A DNA stretch of 64,000 bases, from positions 15,295 through 79,294 of the forward strand of contig CAZAEL010000005.1 in the NCBI GenBank assembly GCA_964484135.1, in the 5' to 3' direction. Each line of letters starts with the position of its first letter. Position 1 is the first letter of the stretch. Position numbers and translations under genes: made by a program. The DNA comes from CAZAEL01 sp964484135 (lineage in GTDB: Bacteria > Elusimicrobiota > Elusimicrobia > FEN-1173). Below are positions 7,361 to 16,290 of the stretch, piece after piece. The notes below the pieces were generated by a model, which was not told the DNA's origin, did no database searches, and saw only the letters and a program-made list of their open reading frames with translations.

Positions 7361-9529
7361 ATGAACCATTACATCCCTCAATCCATCTCGGAATACGTCG
7401 AGATCCTGTTCAAGCACCGGCGGCTCTTCGCCAGGCCTTTCGCCGCCGTCCTCCTGCTGGCCGCCGTCGCCTATCCTTTTCTGCCGCGCGTGTACCGGTC
7501 CAGCAGCATGATCCTGGTGGAGGACGAGAAGCTCATCAACCCCCTCATCCAGGGGCTGGCGGTGGAGGCCACCCTGGAAACGCGGCTGAGGACCCTCTCC
7601 GCGGAGATCCTGAACTGGACCAACATGAGCCAGCTGACGCGCCAGGTGGGGCTGGCGGAGAAGATCACGGACCAGAAGGAGTATGAGGCGCTCATCGAAG
7701 GGATGAAGAACCGCATCTCCATCCGCATGGTGTCGGAAAAGATCATCATGATTTCCTACGAAGACAAGGACCCCCAGCTGGCCTGGAAGGTGACCTCCTC
7801 CCTGGCGGAGAACCTGACGGAAAAGAACCGCCGGGAGAAGCAGGAGGAGGCCAAGAGCGCCATCGCCTTCATCGAGGACCAGCTGCGGGTGTACAAGGAA
7901 AAGCTGCACGGCTCCGAGAGCTCTTTTTTCCTGAGCAAGGTCAACACGGACCTGGCGGAGGCCCAGAAGCAGCGCGCCCTGATCCAGGACCAGATCGCCC
8001 AGCTGGAAAGGACCGTGGTCACGGAGGTGGTGCGCGAGCATGACCCCCAGACGCAGGAACTGCGGCGGGAGCTCGTTCAGGCGGAAAGCCTCCTGCAGCA
8101 GATGGAGGCGCGGGGGGAGAAGGACAACCCTCTGGCCGGGCCCCTGCGGGAAAAGGTGGCGAACCTGAACCGGCGGATGCGCTTCCTGGAGGACAGCAAG
8201 GCCAGGACGGAGACGTCCTCCGCCAACCCCGTATACCAGGAGGCCGTGCGCCGGCTCAAGGAGCTGGATTTGACCATCTCGAGCCTGGAGAAGCGCAAGG
8301 CCGACCTGGAGAAGGGCAAGCTGTCGTCCACCCGCGTGACCGAGGAGGAGCTCCTGGCCATGGAACGCGACAAGCGCGTGAACGAGGACATCTATCAATC
8401 GCTCCTCATGCGGCTGGAGAACGCCCACATCTCCCAGCGCCTGGACGCCCACGGCTACGGACGGACCTTCGAGATCATCGACCCCGCCAGGCTGCCGGTG
8501 CGGCCCGTCAAGCCCCAGCCCCACGTGGTGGCGGCCGTCGGCCTGTTGGCCGCGTTGGCGGCGGGCGCGGGGATGGTCTTCGTCCGCGAGTATTTCGACA
8601 CCTCCCTCCGGGGCGCGTCGGACGCCAAGGCCTTTTTCACGATCCCGTTCCTGGCCGCCATCCCTTCCCTGCGGTCGCCCGCCGAGGCGGCGCCCCCGGG
8701 AGGCCTGTTCCGATGGGCTCCCCGCGCGGCCGAGGGGGAAGCCGGCGGGAAGCCGGCGGGGTTTTTGAGGAAGCGCCTGGGTCGGCTGAGCGAATTCTTC
8801 CGGCTGCCGGCGCCGTTCCCGGCGGTCCCCGCCAGGGGCGAGAAGGTGTCCCCCTACGTGGTGACCTATCACCAGCCGGATTCGGTCCCCGGCGAGCAGT
8901 ACCGCCTCCTGCGGGCCAATCTGTTTTCCCTGAACGACGGCAAACCCCTGCAGACGATCCTCGTGGTCAGCGCGCTGGCGGGGGAAGGCAAGACCGTCAC
9001 CTCCGGCAACCTGGCCGTTTCCATGGCGCAGGAGATGAACCAGAACATCCTGCTGATGGACTGCGATCTCCGGCGCGGCAGCCTCGCTCAGACCCTGGGG
9101 CTGCCGCAGGAAGGCGGTTTGACGGACATCCTGGACGACAAGGTTTCCCTGGATTCCGCCCTGCGCGACATCGGGGTTCCCCGCCTGAAGGTGCTCACCT
9201 CAGGCAAAACGGTCTCCAACCCTTCCCGGTACGTGGGACTGGAGAAGATGGGCGATTTGATGAAGGTCCTGCGTTCGCGGTTCAAGTTCATCGTCATGGA
9301 CTCTCCGCCGTTCGTCAACTTGGCGGACGTGCCGCTTCTGGCGACCCACGCGGACGGCGTCCTGGTCGTGGTCAAGGTCGGGCACGCGCCGCGGGCCCTG
9401 GTGAAGAATTTCGTCAAGGCGGTGGAGGAAGCGGGAAAGACGCGGATCCTCGGCTATGTCCTCAACCACGCGCGACAGCATATGCCGGTCTACTTTCAGC
9501 AGTACATGGGAGGAGCGTATTCTTACTGA
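7361..9529 (+). CDS. Wzc-type chain-length determinant and tyrosine kinase
   Basis: 722 aa inner-membrane protein controlling EPS polymerisation and export. Transmembrane segment 1 is at about residues 25-43 and segment 2 at about 388-408 (VVAAVGLLAALAAGAG), enclosing a periplasmic Wzz domain with long coiled coils (about 150-330). The cytoplasmic C-terminus is a BY-kinase: Walker A SALAGEGKT (from residue 537), Walker A' LLMDCDLRR (about 564) and Walker B FIVMDSPP (about 643). It ends in a tyrosine cluster (four Tyr in the last 13 residues, finishing AYSY), the usual autophosphorylation site. It follows the export protein by 9 bases, the normal Wza-Wzc order. Family is very clear. Confidence 0.93.
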   Translation: MNHYIPQSISEYVEILFKHRRLFARPFAAVLLLAAVAYPFLPRVYRSSSMILVEDEKLINPLIQGLAVEATLETRLRTLSAEILNWTNMSQLTRQVGLAEKITDQKEYEALIEGMKNRISIRMVSEKIIMISYEDKDPQLAWKVTSSLAENLTEKNRREKQEEAKSAIAFIEDQLRVYKEKLHGSESSFFLSKVNTDLAEAQKQRALIQDQIAQLERTVVTEVVREHDPQTQELRRELVQAESLLQQMEARGEKDNPLAGPLREKVANLNRRMRFLEDSKARTETSSANPVYQEAVRRLKELDLTISSLEKRKADLEKGKLSSTRVTEEELLAMERDKRVNEDIYQSLLMRLENAHISQRLDAHGYGRTFEIIDPARLPVRPVKPQPHVVAAVGLLAALAAGAGMVFVREYFDTSLRGASDAKAFFTIPFLAAIPSLRSPAEAAPPGGLFRWAPRAAEGEAGGKPAGFLRKRLGRLSEFFRLPAPFPAVPARGEKVSPYVVTYHQPDSVPGEQYRLLRANLFSLNDGKPLQTILVVSALAGEGKTVTSGNLAVSMAQEMNQNILLMDCDLRRGSLAQTLGLPQEGGLTDILDDKVSLDSALRDIGVPRLKVLTSGKTVSNPSRYVGLEKMGDLMKVLRSRFKFIVMDSPPFVNLADVPLLATHADGVLVVVKVGHAPRALVKNFVKAVEEAGKTRILGYVLNHARQHMPVYFQQYMGGAYSY

Positions 9530-9548
9530 ACGACGTCTCAAGAGATGG

Positions 9549-9884
9549 ATGGCTTGGCCGGGGATCGCCCTGGTCCTGGCCTGCGGCCTCCCCCTCCGGG
9601 GGGCCGAGTCCCTGTCTTCCGTCAATGTCTATCCGAACCCGGCGCGCGTCTATGAGGGCCAGACCGTCGTCACCTTCGACCGGCTGACCGATCCCGCGGA
9701 CATTCTGATCTTCGCCCATAACGGGGACTTGGTGCGGGAGCAGCGGGTGGAGAACGCCGGGTTCCGGTTCCAATGGGACCTGACCAACGACGCCGGCAAC
9801 CGCGTGGCCACGGGCGTGTACCTGTACGTGATCCGGAACGACCGCGGGGAAAAACGGACCGGGAAGCTGGCCGTGCTGCGATGA
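9549..9884 (+). CDS. Small secreted FlgD-like Ig module protein
   Basis: 111 aa from ATG 9549. The frame is open further upstream but overlaps the Wzc gene, and the signal peptide begins here (MAWPGIALVLACGLPLRGA). Everything after the signal peptide is one FlgD-like Ig module: VNVYPNPAR, a central strand ILIFAHNGDLVRE, then FQWDLTNDAGNRVATGVYLYVI and a terminal LAVLR. The same module forms the C-terminus of the secreted proteins at 526, 35715 and 37667. In Bacteroidota similar domains are type IX sorting signals. Its stop overlaps the start of the PorV-like gene. A stand-alone copy might act as an adaptor (inference). Confidence 0.7.
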   Translation: MAWPGIALVLACGLPLRGAESLSSVNVYPNPARVYEGQTVVTFDRLTDPADILIFAHNGDLVREQRVENAGFRFQWDLTNDAGNRVATGVYLYVIRNDRGEKRTGKLAVLR

Positions 9885-10885
9885 AGACGGGGCGTCTGTC
9901 TTTCTTTTTGGCCTGCCTGCTCGGGGTCCCCGGTCCGTCCGCGTTCGCGGCCTCCGGCCGGCTGGACGCGGATGCCGGCACCCGGGGCGCCTTGTTGCTG
10001 GATGAGAGGTTCAGCGTGCGTTCCCAGGGCATGGGGCGGGCCTCCGCCGCCCTGGCCGACGGGGGGGACCTGCTGTTCGGCAATCCCGCGGCGCTGCCCG
10101 CGGCGCGGTACGTCGAACTGTCCGCGGCCCAGCGACGCATGACCGAGGAGGTCGTCCACAGCTTCACGGGGCTGGCCGTGCCCCTGGGGGACGTGACCTC
10201 GGCCAACGTCCGGGGGTTCGGCGTGGTTTCGGCGGGGTACGGCGTCCTGGATTACGGCGATTTCGCGGCCCGGGACGCGGCCGGGAACCCGGCCCCGAAT
10301 TTCAAGGCGCAAGACGCCCTGTGGACCTTCGGTTACGGCAAGTCTTTTCGGGACAGATTGCTGGTCGGCGGCCGCATGAACCTTTATCGCATGAAAATTT
10401 CCGACCGCAAGGCGCGGGGAACCGCATACGACGCGGGCGTCTTGTACCGGGCGGTCCCGGGACGGTGGAACGTGGGGCTGGCGGTTTTCAACAGCGGCGG
10501 GGACCTGAGTTTCGGGAACGAGCGGGAGGAACTGCCGGTCTCTTACGCCGGCGGGGTGGCTTTTTGTCCTTCTTCCGGAAAGGCGCGCTTGGCGTTCGAC
10601 GTCGTCCGACCGAGGGACGGCCTGGCCGCGTACCGGGCCGGCGGCGAATGGATGGCCACGGATCTCCTGGCGCTGCGGGCCGGGTACGACACGGGCAACG
10701 ATCTGGGCAACGGGTGGACCTTCGGGGCGGGTCTGCGGATCCACAAATTTGAGGCGCTTTTCTATCCGGTACGGGACCTGAACCTGGATTATTCCTTCGT
10801 CCCGGCCAAGGGGACCGTCCGGTCCGGGTCGTCCACGGACGCCGGAACCCACAACTTCTCGTTGACGCTGCGGCTCGGGGACTGA
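9881..10885 (+). CDS. PorV/PorQ (UPF0164) family outer-membrane barrel
   Basis: 334 aa from ATG 9881, which overlaps the previous stop (ATGA). The signal peptide is LSFFLACLLGVPGPSAFA. The mature N-terminus RSQGMGRASAALADGGDLLFGNPAALPA carries the family motif, and repeated amphipathic strands (LLVGGRMNLYRMKI, WNVGLAVFNSGG, LDYSFVPAKG) run to the end, which finishes in an aromatic-containing strand (HNFSLTLRLGD) as usual for outer-membrane barrels. Adjacent to the Wzc gene and the FlgD-like protein, so an export or surface-attachment role is likely but unproven. Confidence 0.75.
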   Translation: MKTGRLSFFLACLLGVPGPSAFAASGRLDADAGTRGALLLDERFSVRSQGMGRASAALADGGDLLFGNPAALPAARYVELSAAQRRMTEEVVHSFTGLAVPLGDVTSANVRGFGVVSAGYGVLDYGDFAARDAAGNPAPNFKAQDALWTFGYGKSFRDRLLVGGRMNLYRMKISDRKARGTAYDAGVLYRAVPGRWNVGLAVFNSGGDLSFGNEREELPVSYAGGVAFCPSSGKARLAFDVVRPRDGLAAYRAGGEWMATDLLALRAGYDTGNDLGNGWTFGAGLRIHKFEALFYPVRDLNLDYSFVPAKGTVRSGSSTDAGTHNFSLTLRLGD

Positions 10886-11058
10886 GGACCGGCCGTCCTT
10901 TCGACGAAGAGTCCTCGCGGGACGGGAGGACGGCTTCGCGGCGGAGGGCGGGCCGCCCCCTTTCCCGCCTTTGACCCCGGACCATTCGATGCCTTCAAGG
11001 GAGAAAAAATCTTGAACACCGCGTTTTCTGTCGACGCCCCGAGGGAGCGCCGGCCTTT

Positions 11059-12159
11059 ATGACGGCGCCGGGCGGTCTTTTTCCTCAGGCGTGGAGGGTG
11101 GAGGCGGTGGAAGACCCCCTCGCCGCGGCCTCCCTCTGGCGGAGGCTGGAGGCCGAGGTCGGGGGAGGCCGCCTGACGTCCTCCTGGGACTGGGTCGAGA
11201 CCTGGGTGCGGCATTACGGCGACCGGGTCCCGCACGCGTTCCTGGTGGGCCGCAGGAACGGCGCGCCCGCCGCCGCGGCGCTCCTGACGCGGGGCGATTT
11301 TCCCCGGCGGTGGATCGGACGGACTTTCACCCGCCACCTGGGGACCGCGGGAGAGCCGGACGCGGAGAGCGTTTTCGTCGAATACAACCGGCCCCTTTGC
11401 GCGCCGGAAGATCTGCCGGGGTTCGCCGCGGCCCTCCTGTCGTTCCTCCGGGAGGATCCCGCCTGGGACGAAATCCGTCTGGATGGTTTTGACCCGGAGG
11501 CGGCGCGGCCCTTCCTGGAGGCCGCGCCGGGCTTCACGGTGCGAGAGCGGCCCTGTCCGGCGGTGGACCTGCGCCCCGCCCGTGGGTCGCCCGAGGCGGC
11601 CCTGGCCCTCCTGCGATCGGAAACCCGCGCGCGGATCCGGCGCAGCCTGCGCGGTTTCGGGACCGTCACCGCGGAATGGGCGGAGACGGCGGACCAGGCC
11701 CGGGACATCCTGGAGGAGTTGATCGTCCTACACCAGAAACGGTGGACGAAGGCCGGCCATCCGGGCGTGTTCGCGAGCCCCCGGTTCACGGCCTTTCACC
11801 GGGAACTGGTGTCCCGGCTCCTGCCCCAGGGGCGGGCCGTCCTGTTCCGGGCCCGCGCGGCCTCCGGCACCGTGGGCTGCCTCTATTCCCTGATCGACAA
11901 CGGACGGCTCCTGTTTTATCAGAGCGGGCTGGCGGCCTTCGACGACAACAAGCTCAAGCCCGGGCTGGTGGTGCACGCCCTGTGCCTGCAGGAGTGCGCC
12001 AGGAGGGGACTGGAGGAATACGATTTTATGGCCGGAGACAACCGCTACAAATCCGAGCTCGCCAACGTGGAACGCCGTCTGGTGTGGGCGGCGTTGCGCC
12101 GCCCTGGTCGGGCCTTCCGGCTCCTGGGTTTTTTCCGTCGGATGCGGGGGGGGGCGTAA
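11059..12159 (+). CDS. CelD/BcsL-type (Acetyltransf_6) GNAT acetyltransferase
   Basis: 366 aa cytoplasmic protein. The C-terminal half is the GNAT domain: GSPEAALALLRSETRARIRRSLRGF, then VLHQKRW, GCLYSLIDNGRLLFYQSGL and YDFMAGDNRYKSELA, a pattern typical of the FemAB-like/CelD family of EPS clusters. The N-terminal half starts with SWDWVETWVRHYG, another hallmark. These enzymes probably transfer acetyl (or aminoacyl) groups to sugar precursors. GAGGGAG lies 11 bases before the ATG. A 16-codon frame (TTG 11012 to TGA 11062) overlaps this start. The next gene begins with no gap and belongs to the same family. Confidence 0.85.
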   Translation: MTAPGGLFPQAWRVEAVEDPLAAASLWRRLEAEVGGGRLTSSWDWVETWVRHYGDRVPHAFLVGRRNGAPAAAALLTRGDFPRRWIGRTFTRHLGTAGEPDAESVFVEYNRPLCAPEDLPGFAAALLSFLREDPAWDEIRLDGFDPEAARPFLEAAPGFTVRERPCPAVDLRPARGSPEAALALLRSETRARIRRSLRGFGTVTAEWAETADQARDILEELIVLHQKRWTKAGHPGVFASPRFTAFHRELVSRLLPQGRAVLFRARAASGTVGCLYSLIDNGRLLFYQSGLAAFDDNKLKPGLVVHALCLQECARRGLEEYDFMAGDNRYKSELANVERRLVWAALRRPGRAFRLLGFFRRMRGGA

Positions 12160-13371
12160 ATGCGCGCGGAAACCGCCGCCCCGGCCGCGGCGGAAGAAGG
12201 GAGGCTTCCTTCTTCTCCGGCTGTGCCGCTCCGCGACGGCTGGAGCGCCCGGTGCTTTCGTTCCTGGGATTTCCCGCCGGAGGTCCTGGAGGCCTGGTCC
12301 TCGCTGGCGGAGGCCCGGGGCGACGCCGCCGTTTTCCTGGATCCGGCGTGGTTCGGCACTTGGTGGAAGGCCTTCGGCGCCGAGGGGGCCCTTTTCGTGG
12401 TGGCGCTGGAACGGAAAGGCCGGACGCGGGCCCTCTTCCCGCTCCTGCGCCGGGCCTCCCCGGGAGGAAAGATCGTCCTGTCTTCTCTTTCCAACGACCA
12501 TTCGTTCTATTACGACTTTTTGCTCCCCGCCGGCGCGGAGGAGGAAGGGGCGCTCTCCGCTTTCGCGGAGTTCCTGAGGAGGACCGGTCCGGCCCATCGG
12601 CTGGTCTTGGAGGGGCTCTCCGGGGAGAGCGCCACGGGGGGCCTCCTGCAGGCGGCCCTGGGACGGGAGGGGTTCCCGGTCCAGCGCGAAAGCTGGCCTT
12701 TCGCCCCGCGGGTGGAAGTGGACGGGACGTGGGAGGAGTATGAGCGGGGCCTTCATCCCAAGCTCCTGAACAACCTCAAAAAAGGCCGCCGGCGCGCGGA
12801 GCGGGAAGGAACGTTGTCCTTCGAGGCGGTGCGGGATTTCCCCCGGCTGGACGCCCTCCTGGACGAGGCCTTCCGCGTGGAGGACCGGGGCTGGAAGGGC
12901 CGGCAGGGCACCTCGATCCATGCCGGAGAGAGGACGGAGTTTTTTTACCGGTCCCTGGCCGCGGAGGCGGCGCGGCGCGGCGCTTTCCGCCTCTATGTGT
13001 TGCGGTGGAACGGCCGGATCATCGCCTTCGACTATTGCCTCGCCCGGGGGAGGACGCTCTTCGCCCTCAAGACGGGCTATGACCAATCCGCCGCCTTCTT
13101 TTCGGCCGGCAACCTCATGCGCCGGGAGCTGCTCAGGACCCTGTTCACGGACCGGGAATTCGGCCGCTACGATTTCCTGGGCCCCGCGTACCCTTGGAAG
13201 ATGGAATGGAACGCGGCGGGCGGGCGCTACGAGTGGTTTTACGTCTATTCCCCCGACTGGCGCGGACGGGTCGAGCACCTGTGCCGTCACGGGTGGAAAA
13301 ACATGGTGAAGCGCGCCTGGCACGCGGCGAAGGGCGGCCAGGCTTCGGAGGCGGTCCGCCGTGTCGGTTGA
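12160..13371 (+). CDS. CelD/BcsL-type (Acetyltransf_6) GNAT acetyltransferase
   Basis: 403 aa. It has the same architecture as the preceding gene: DPAWFGTWWKAFG near the N-terminus, a basic loop LHPKLLNNLKKGRRRAERE, the acceptor region GWKGRQGTSI, a GNAT core RLYVLRWNGRIIAFDYCL and the closing FGRYDFLGPAYPWKMEW. It directly abuts the previous gene and overlaps the next by 11 bases, so translation is probably coupled. Tandem members suggest two related acylations of the EPS repeat unit or its precursor (inference). Divergent from its neighbour, so not a recent duplication. Confidence 0.85.
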   Translation: MRAETAAPAAAEEGRLPSSPAVPLRDGWSARCFRSWDFPPEVLEAWSSLAEARGDAAVFLDPAWFGTWWKAFGAEGALFVVALERKGRTRALFPLLRRASPGGKIVLSSLSNDHSFYYDFLLPAGAEEEGALSAFAEFLRRTGPAHRLVLEGLSGESATGGLLQAALGREGFPVQRESWPFAPRVEVDGTWEEYERGLHPKLLNNLKKGRRRAEREGTLSFEAVRDFPRLDALLDEAFRVEDRGWKGRQGTSIHAGERTEFFYRSLAAEAARRGAFRLYVLRWNGRIIAFDYCLARGRTLFALKTGYDQSAAFFSAGNLMRRELLRTLFTDREFGRYDFLGPAYPWKMEWNAAGGRYEWFYVYSPDWRGRVEHLCRHGWKNMVKRAWHAAKGGQASEAVRRVG

Positions 13372-15193
13372 GGCCCCCGCGCGCTCCGGCCTCCGTTGGG
13401 CCTGCGGCCGCTGCGCGGCGGATCTCGGGATCGCCGCGGAACCGCGCGTCTGCCCGCGCTGCGGGTGGGAGGTCCGATGGGAAGAGGGCCTCTGGCGCCT
13501 TCCCGCCGCCGACGGGAACCCCGTCCGCGCCGGAGAGGACGTGCCCGCGGTGGACCCGGACGAATGGCGGGGCCGCGAACCGGCGGGCCTGGGCTGGCGG
13601 CAGGTCGCGCGCGTCATGGACAGGGCCAGCGCTTTTTACAACGGGGCGTGGTTCTGCCTTCTGCCCTGGCCGGAGGCGGCGCGGGTCCTCCTGCTGGAGG
13701 CCGGCCTGGGCGGCGCCGCCCTGTCCCTGGCCCCCCGCGCGGCGGAGCTGTGGGTGTGCCACCCCGCGCCGGACCGGGCGCGCGTCGCGGCGGCCCGCGC
13801 CCGACGGGCGGGACACGGGCATGTCCGGGTCCTGGCGGGGAACTGGGGGACGCGGCTGCCTTTTGCCGACGGGTCTTTCGACGCGGTCCTGGCCCAGGAT
13901 CTTCCGTCGGTCCTGGCCGGGTGCGCCGCGAGCGGGCCGGAGGCTTTGTTCGCCGAGCTGAGGCGCGTCCTGTCCCCGTCGGGCTTCCTTTACACGGAGG
14001 GCCGGGCGCGGGGGCCCCTCTCTCCCCGCCGGGAGGACAGCCTGTTGTGGGGCCGCTGGCGCGGGGCCCTGGCCGCGGCCGGCCTGGATGTGCGGGCGGA
14101 GTGGCTGTTCCGTTTGGACGGGGAGGGGCGCCCCTATGAGGTCCAGGACGCCCGGGGGAGCCTGCCGTTGGGAGAGCGGATGAAGAGGAAGGCCTTGTCC
14201 CCGATCAGGACGCTCCGGCGGGCCCTCCTGTGCGCCTCCTCCGAGGCCGCTTTCGCGCCTTCGCCGGCGGAAGGGGTCCTGCGCCGCCTGCCCGTGGCCG
14301 ACGCGGCCGTGCGGAAGGCGGCGGAGACCCTTTATCTGGGAAGCTTCGACACCTGCCGGGTCCAGACCGAGCATTTGGTCGTACGCATCCCCCTCGGCCC
14401 CGCGGGAGAGGAGCGTTGCCGCCGCAACAGCGCGGCCTTGCGCGAACTGGAAGGGCTCTCCCTTCCCTTTGAGACGCCGCGGCCGGCCGGCGAAGGGGTT
14501 TGTCGAGGGTTGCCCTACTTTGCGGAAACCCGCCTGGAGGGGCGGCCGGTCCCTTATCTCGCCCTTTCCCCTTCGGATCGAGACAGGATCCGCGGGCGGG
14601 CCCAGGGGCTTCTGGAGGCTTTGTACCGGGGCACGCGGCGCCGCGTACGGCTGGACGAATCCCGCGTCAAGGAGCTGTTCGCGGACCCGCTGACGGCCAT
14701 GGCTTCGGAGCTTGACGCCGAGGCCGCGGCCCTGGCGCGGGAGGCGGCGGACGGGCTCCTGCGGCGGCTGCCGGGGCAGGAATGGGACCTGGTCCGCACC
14801 CACGGTGATTTCAAGGCCAGCAACTTTTTGACGGACCCCGCGGGACGGCTGCGCGGGCTCGTGGATTGGGACCTGTCCCGTCCGTCCGGCCTGCCGGTCA
14901 TGGACATGATCCTGTGCGAGGCGTTCGACCGTTCCCTGTCGCAAAGGGCGTTTTTCGGCGAGGCCGTGTTCGAGGCGGGCTTCGGCGCCCGGCCCTGCCG
15001 GGAGGGGCTCGGCCTGGAGCTGAGGCGGTACGTCGAGGACGAGGCCCGGTGGCGGCTCACGGCCCTGATGGCGCTCGTGGATTATTTCCTCAACTATCTC
15101 CACGCCCCCAGCCGGCGGGCCGGAGACAGGCGCCGGTTGTTCTCCGAATGGGTGACCGCCGCCTGCCGCCGGACGATGGAGGCCGTGGCGTGA
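13361..15193 (+). CDS. Zinc-ribbon/methyltransferase fused to APH-type kinase
   Basis: 610 aa with three parts. Residues about 10-45 hold four cysteines in two CxxC-type pairs (CGRCAADL, CPRCGW), a zinc ribbon as in some sugar or ribosomal RNA methyltransferases. Residues about 75-240 form a degenerate class I SAM methyltransferase: motif I is VLLLEAGLGGAALSLA and a later segment reads LPFADGSFDAVLAQD. Residues about 320-600 are an aminoglycoside/choline-kinase-like phosphotransferase with HGDFKASN (His481, Asp483, Asn488) and VDWD (Asp502-Asp504). I know no standard enzyme with this layout. Its place among EPS genes suggests modification of a sugar or lipid-linked precursor. The domain calls are solid; substrates are unknown. 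Confidence 0.75.
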   Translation: MSVEAPARSGLRWACGRCAADLGIAAEPRVCPRCGWEVRWEEGLWRLPAADGNPVRAGEDVPAVDPDEWRGREPAGLGWRQVARVMDRASAFYNGAWFCLLPWPEAARVLLLEAGLGGAALSLAPRAAELWVCHPAPDRARVAAARARRAGHGHVRVLAGNWGTRLPFADGSFDAVLAQDLPSVLAGCAASGPEALFAELRRVLSPSGFLYTEGRARGPLSPRREDSLLWGRWRGALAAAGLDVRAEWLFRLDGEGRPYEVQDARGSLPLGERMKRKALSPIRTLRRALLCASSEAAFAPSPAEGVLRRLPVADAAVRKAAETLYLGSFDTCRVQTEHLVVRIPLGPAGEERCRRNSAALRELEGLSLPFETPRPAGEGVCRGLPYFAETRLEGRPVPYLALSPSDRDRIRGRAQGLLEALYRGTRRRVRLDESRVKELFADPLTAMASELDAEAAALAREAADGLLRRLPGQEWDLVRTHGDFKASNFLTDPAGRLRGLVDWDLSRPSGLPVMDMILCEAFDRSLSQRAFFGEAVFEAGFGARPCREGLGLELRRYVEDEARWRLTALMALVDYFLNYLHAPSRRAGDRRRLFSEWVTAACRRTMEAVA

Positions 15194-16290
15194 CCCCGCG
15201 CCGTTCCGCCGAACCCCGCCGTCCGGTTTTCGACGGAGGAACGGGAGAGCCCGGCCTGGTGAGCGTGATCCTCCCGACGCACAACCGGGCCTACATCCTG
15301 GACCGGGCCATTGAAAGCGTCCTGGCGCAGACCTACCGGTCCCTGGAGCTGATCGTCGTGGACGACGGCTCCACGGACGATACCCGGGCGCGCGTGGAGA
15401 GACACCGGGGAGGACCGGTTCGCTATTTGCCCCTGCCCGCGGGGGGCGTTTCCCGCGCCCGGAACGCGGGCCTGGCCGCGGCGCGCGGCGAATTCATCGC
15501 CCTCCTGGACTCGGACGACGCCTGGAAGCCCTGGAAGCTGGCCGTCCAGGTGAGCTTCCTCCGGAAGTTCCCCGAGATCGCTATGGCGTGGACGGACATG
15601 GAGGCCGTTGACGCCGCGGGCGCGACCGTGAGCCGGGCCTATCTCAGGACCTACTACGGCGCGTACCGCAAGACCCGGCTGGAAGACTGGCTTCGGCCCA
15701 TGGGCTCGTTGGGGGATCTCGGGGACGGCGTGCCGGAGGCGGAGAGGAACCGCGGGATGTGGGGCGGGGATCTTTTTTCCGCCATGTTCTTCGGGAACCT
15801 GGTGCACACGCCCACCGTGCTGTTCCGCCGGCGCCTGCTGCGGGGGACCGGCGGGTTCGACGAATCTTTGCAGGGGTCCGGCGCGGATTTCGATTTTCAT
15901 TGGCGGGTCTGCCGGGAGGCCCCGGCGGGTTTCCTGGACGCCTCGGCCATCTTGTACCGGATCAAGGCCCCGGACCAGCTGACCCGGCCGGACTGCTACG
16001 CCAACACCGCGCGGAACTTCCTGACCACGCTGACGCGCAGGATCGAAGAGGACGGGGCTCGGATCCGCCTGCCGGCGCCGGTGATCAGGCGCGAGCTGGC
16101 CCGGGCCCACGGATGGCTCGGGGAGGAACTGTTCCTGGACGGCGGACGGGACGGGGCGACGCGGCACCTGTTCCGGAGCCTCCTCCTGGATCCCCGCCAG
16201 GGCCGGACGGCCGCCCTCCTGGCCGCGAGCCTGCTCCCGTACGGCGTCTTCCGGGCGGCGCGGGCCCTGAAGCGGGCGGTGCGGCCGTGA
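15190..16290 (+). CDS. Family 2 glycosyltransferase
   Basis: 366 aa from GTG 15190, overlapping the previous stop by 4 bases. A GT-A domain starts at about residue 24: VSVILPTHNRAYILDRAIES, VVDDGSTDDT, SRARNAGLAAARGEFIALLDSDD (the DxD metal site is DSDD) and, later, GFDESLQGSGADFDFHWR. It transfers a sugar from a nucleotide donor to a lipid-linked acceptor in the cytoplasm. The C-terminal 90 residues form a helical extension. Donor and linkage cannot be told from sequence. Confidence 0.88.
   Translation: MTPRRSAEPRRPVFDGGTGEPGLVSVILPTHNRAYILDRAIESVLAQTYRSLELIVVDDGSTDDTRARVERHRGGPVRYLPLPAGGVSRARNAGLAAARGEFIALLDSDDAWKPWKLAVQVSFLRKFPEIAMAWTDMEAVDAAGATVSRAYLRTYYGAYRKTRLEDWLRPMGSLGDLGDGVPEAERNRGMWGGDLFSAMFFGNLVHTPTVLFRRRLLRGTGGFDESLQGSGADFDFHWRVCREAPAGFLDASAILYRIKAPDQLTRPDCYANTARNFLTTLTRRIEEDGARIRLPAPVIRRELARAHGWLGEELFLDGGRDGATRHLFRSLLLDPRQGRTAALLAASLLPYGVFRAARALKRAVRP

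Noticed and set aside
10892..10934. Inverted repeat GCCGTCCT/AGGACGGC as a terminator
   Set aside because: Large loop and no T-run; may be a chance stem in GC-rich DNA.
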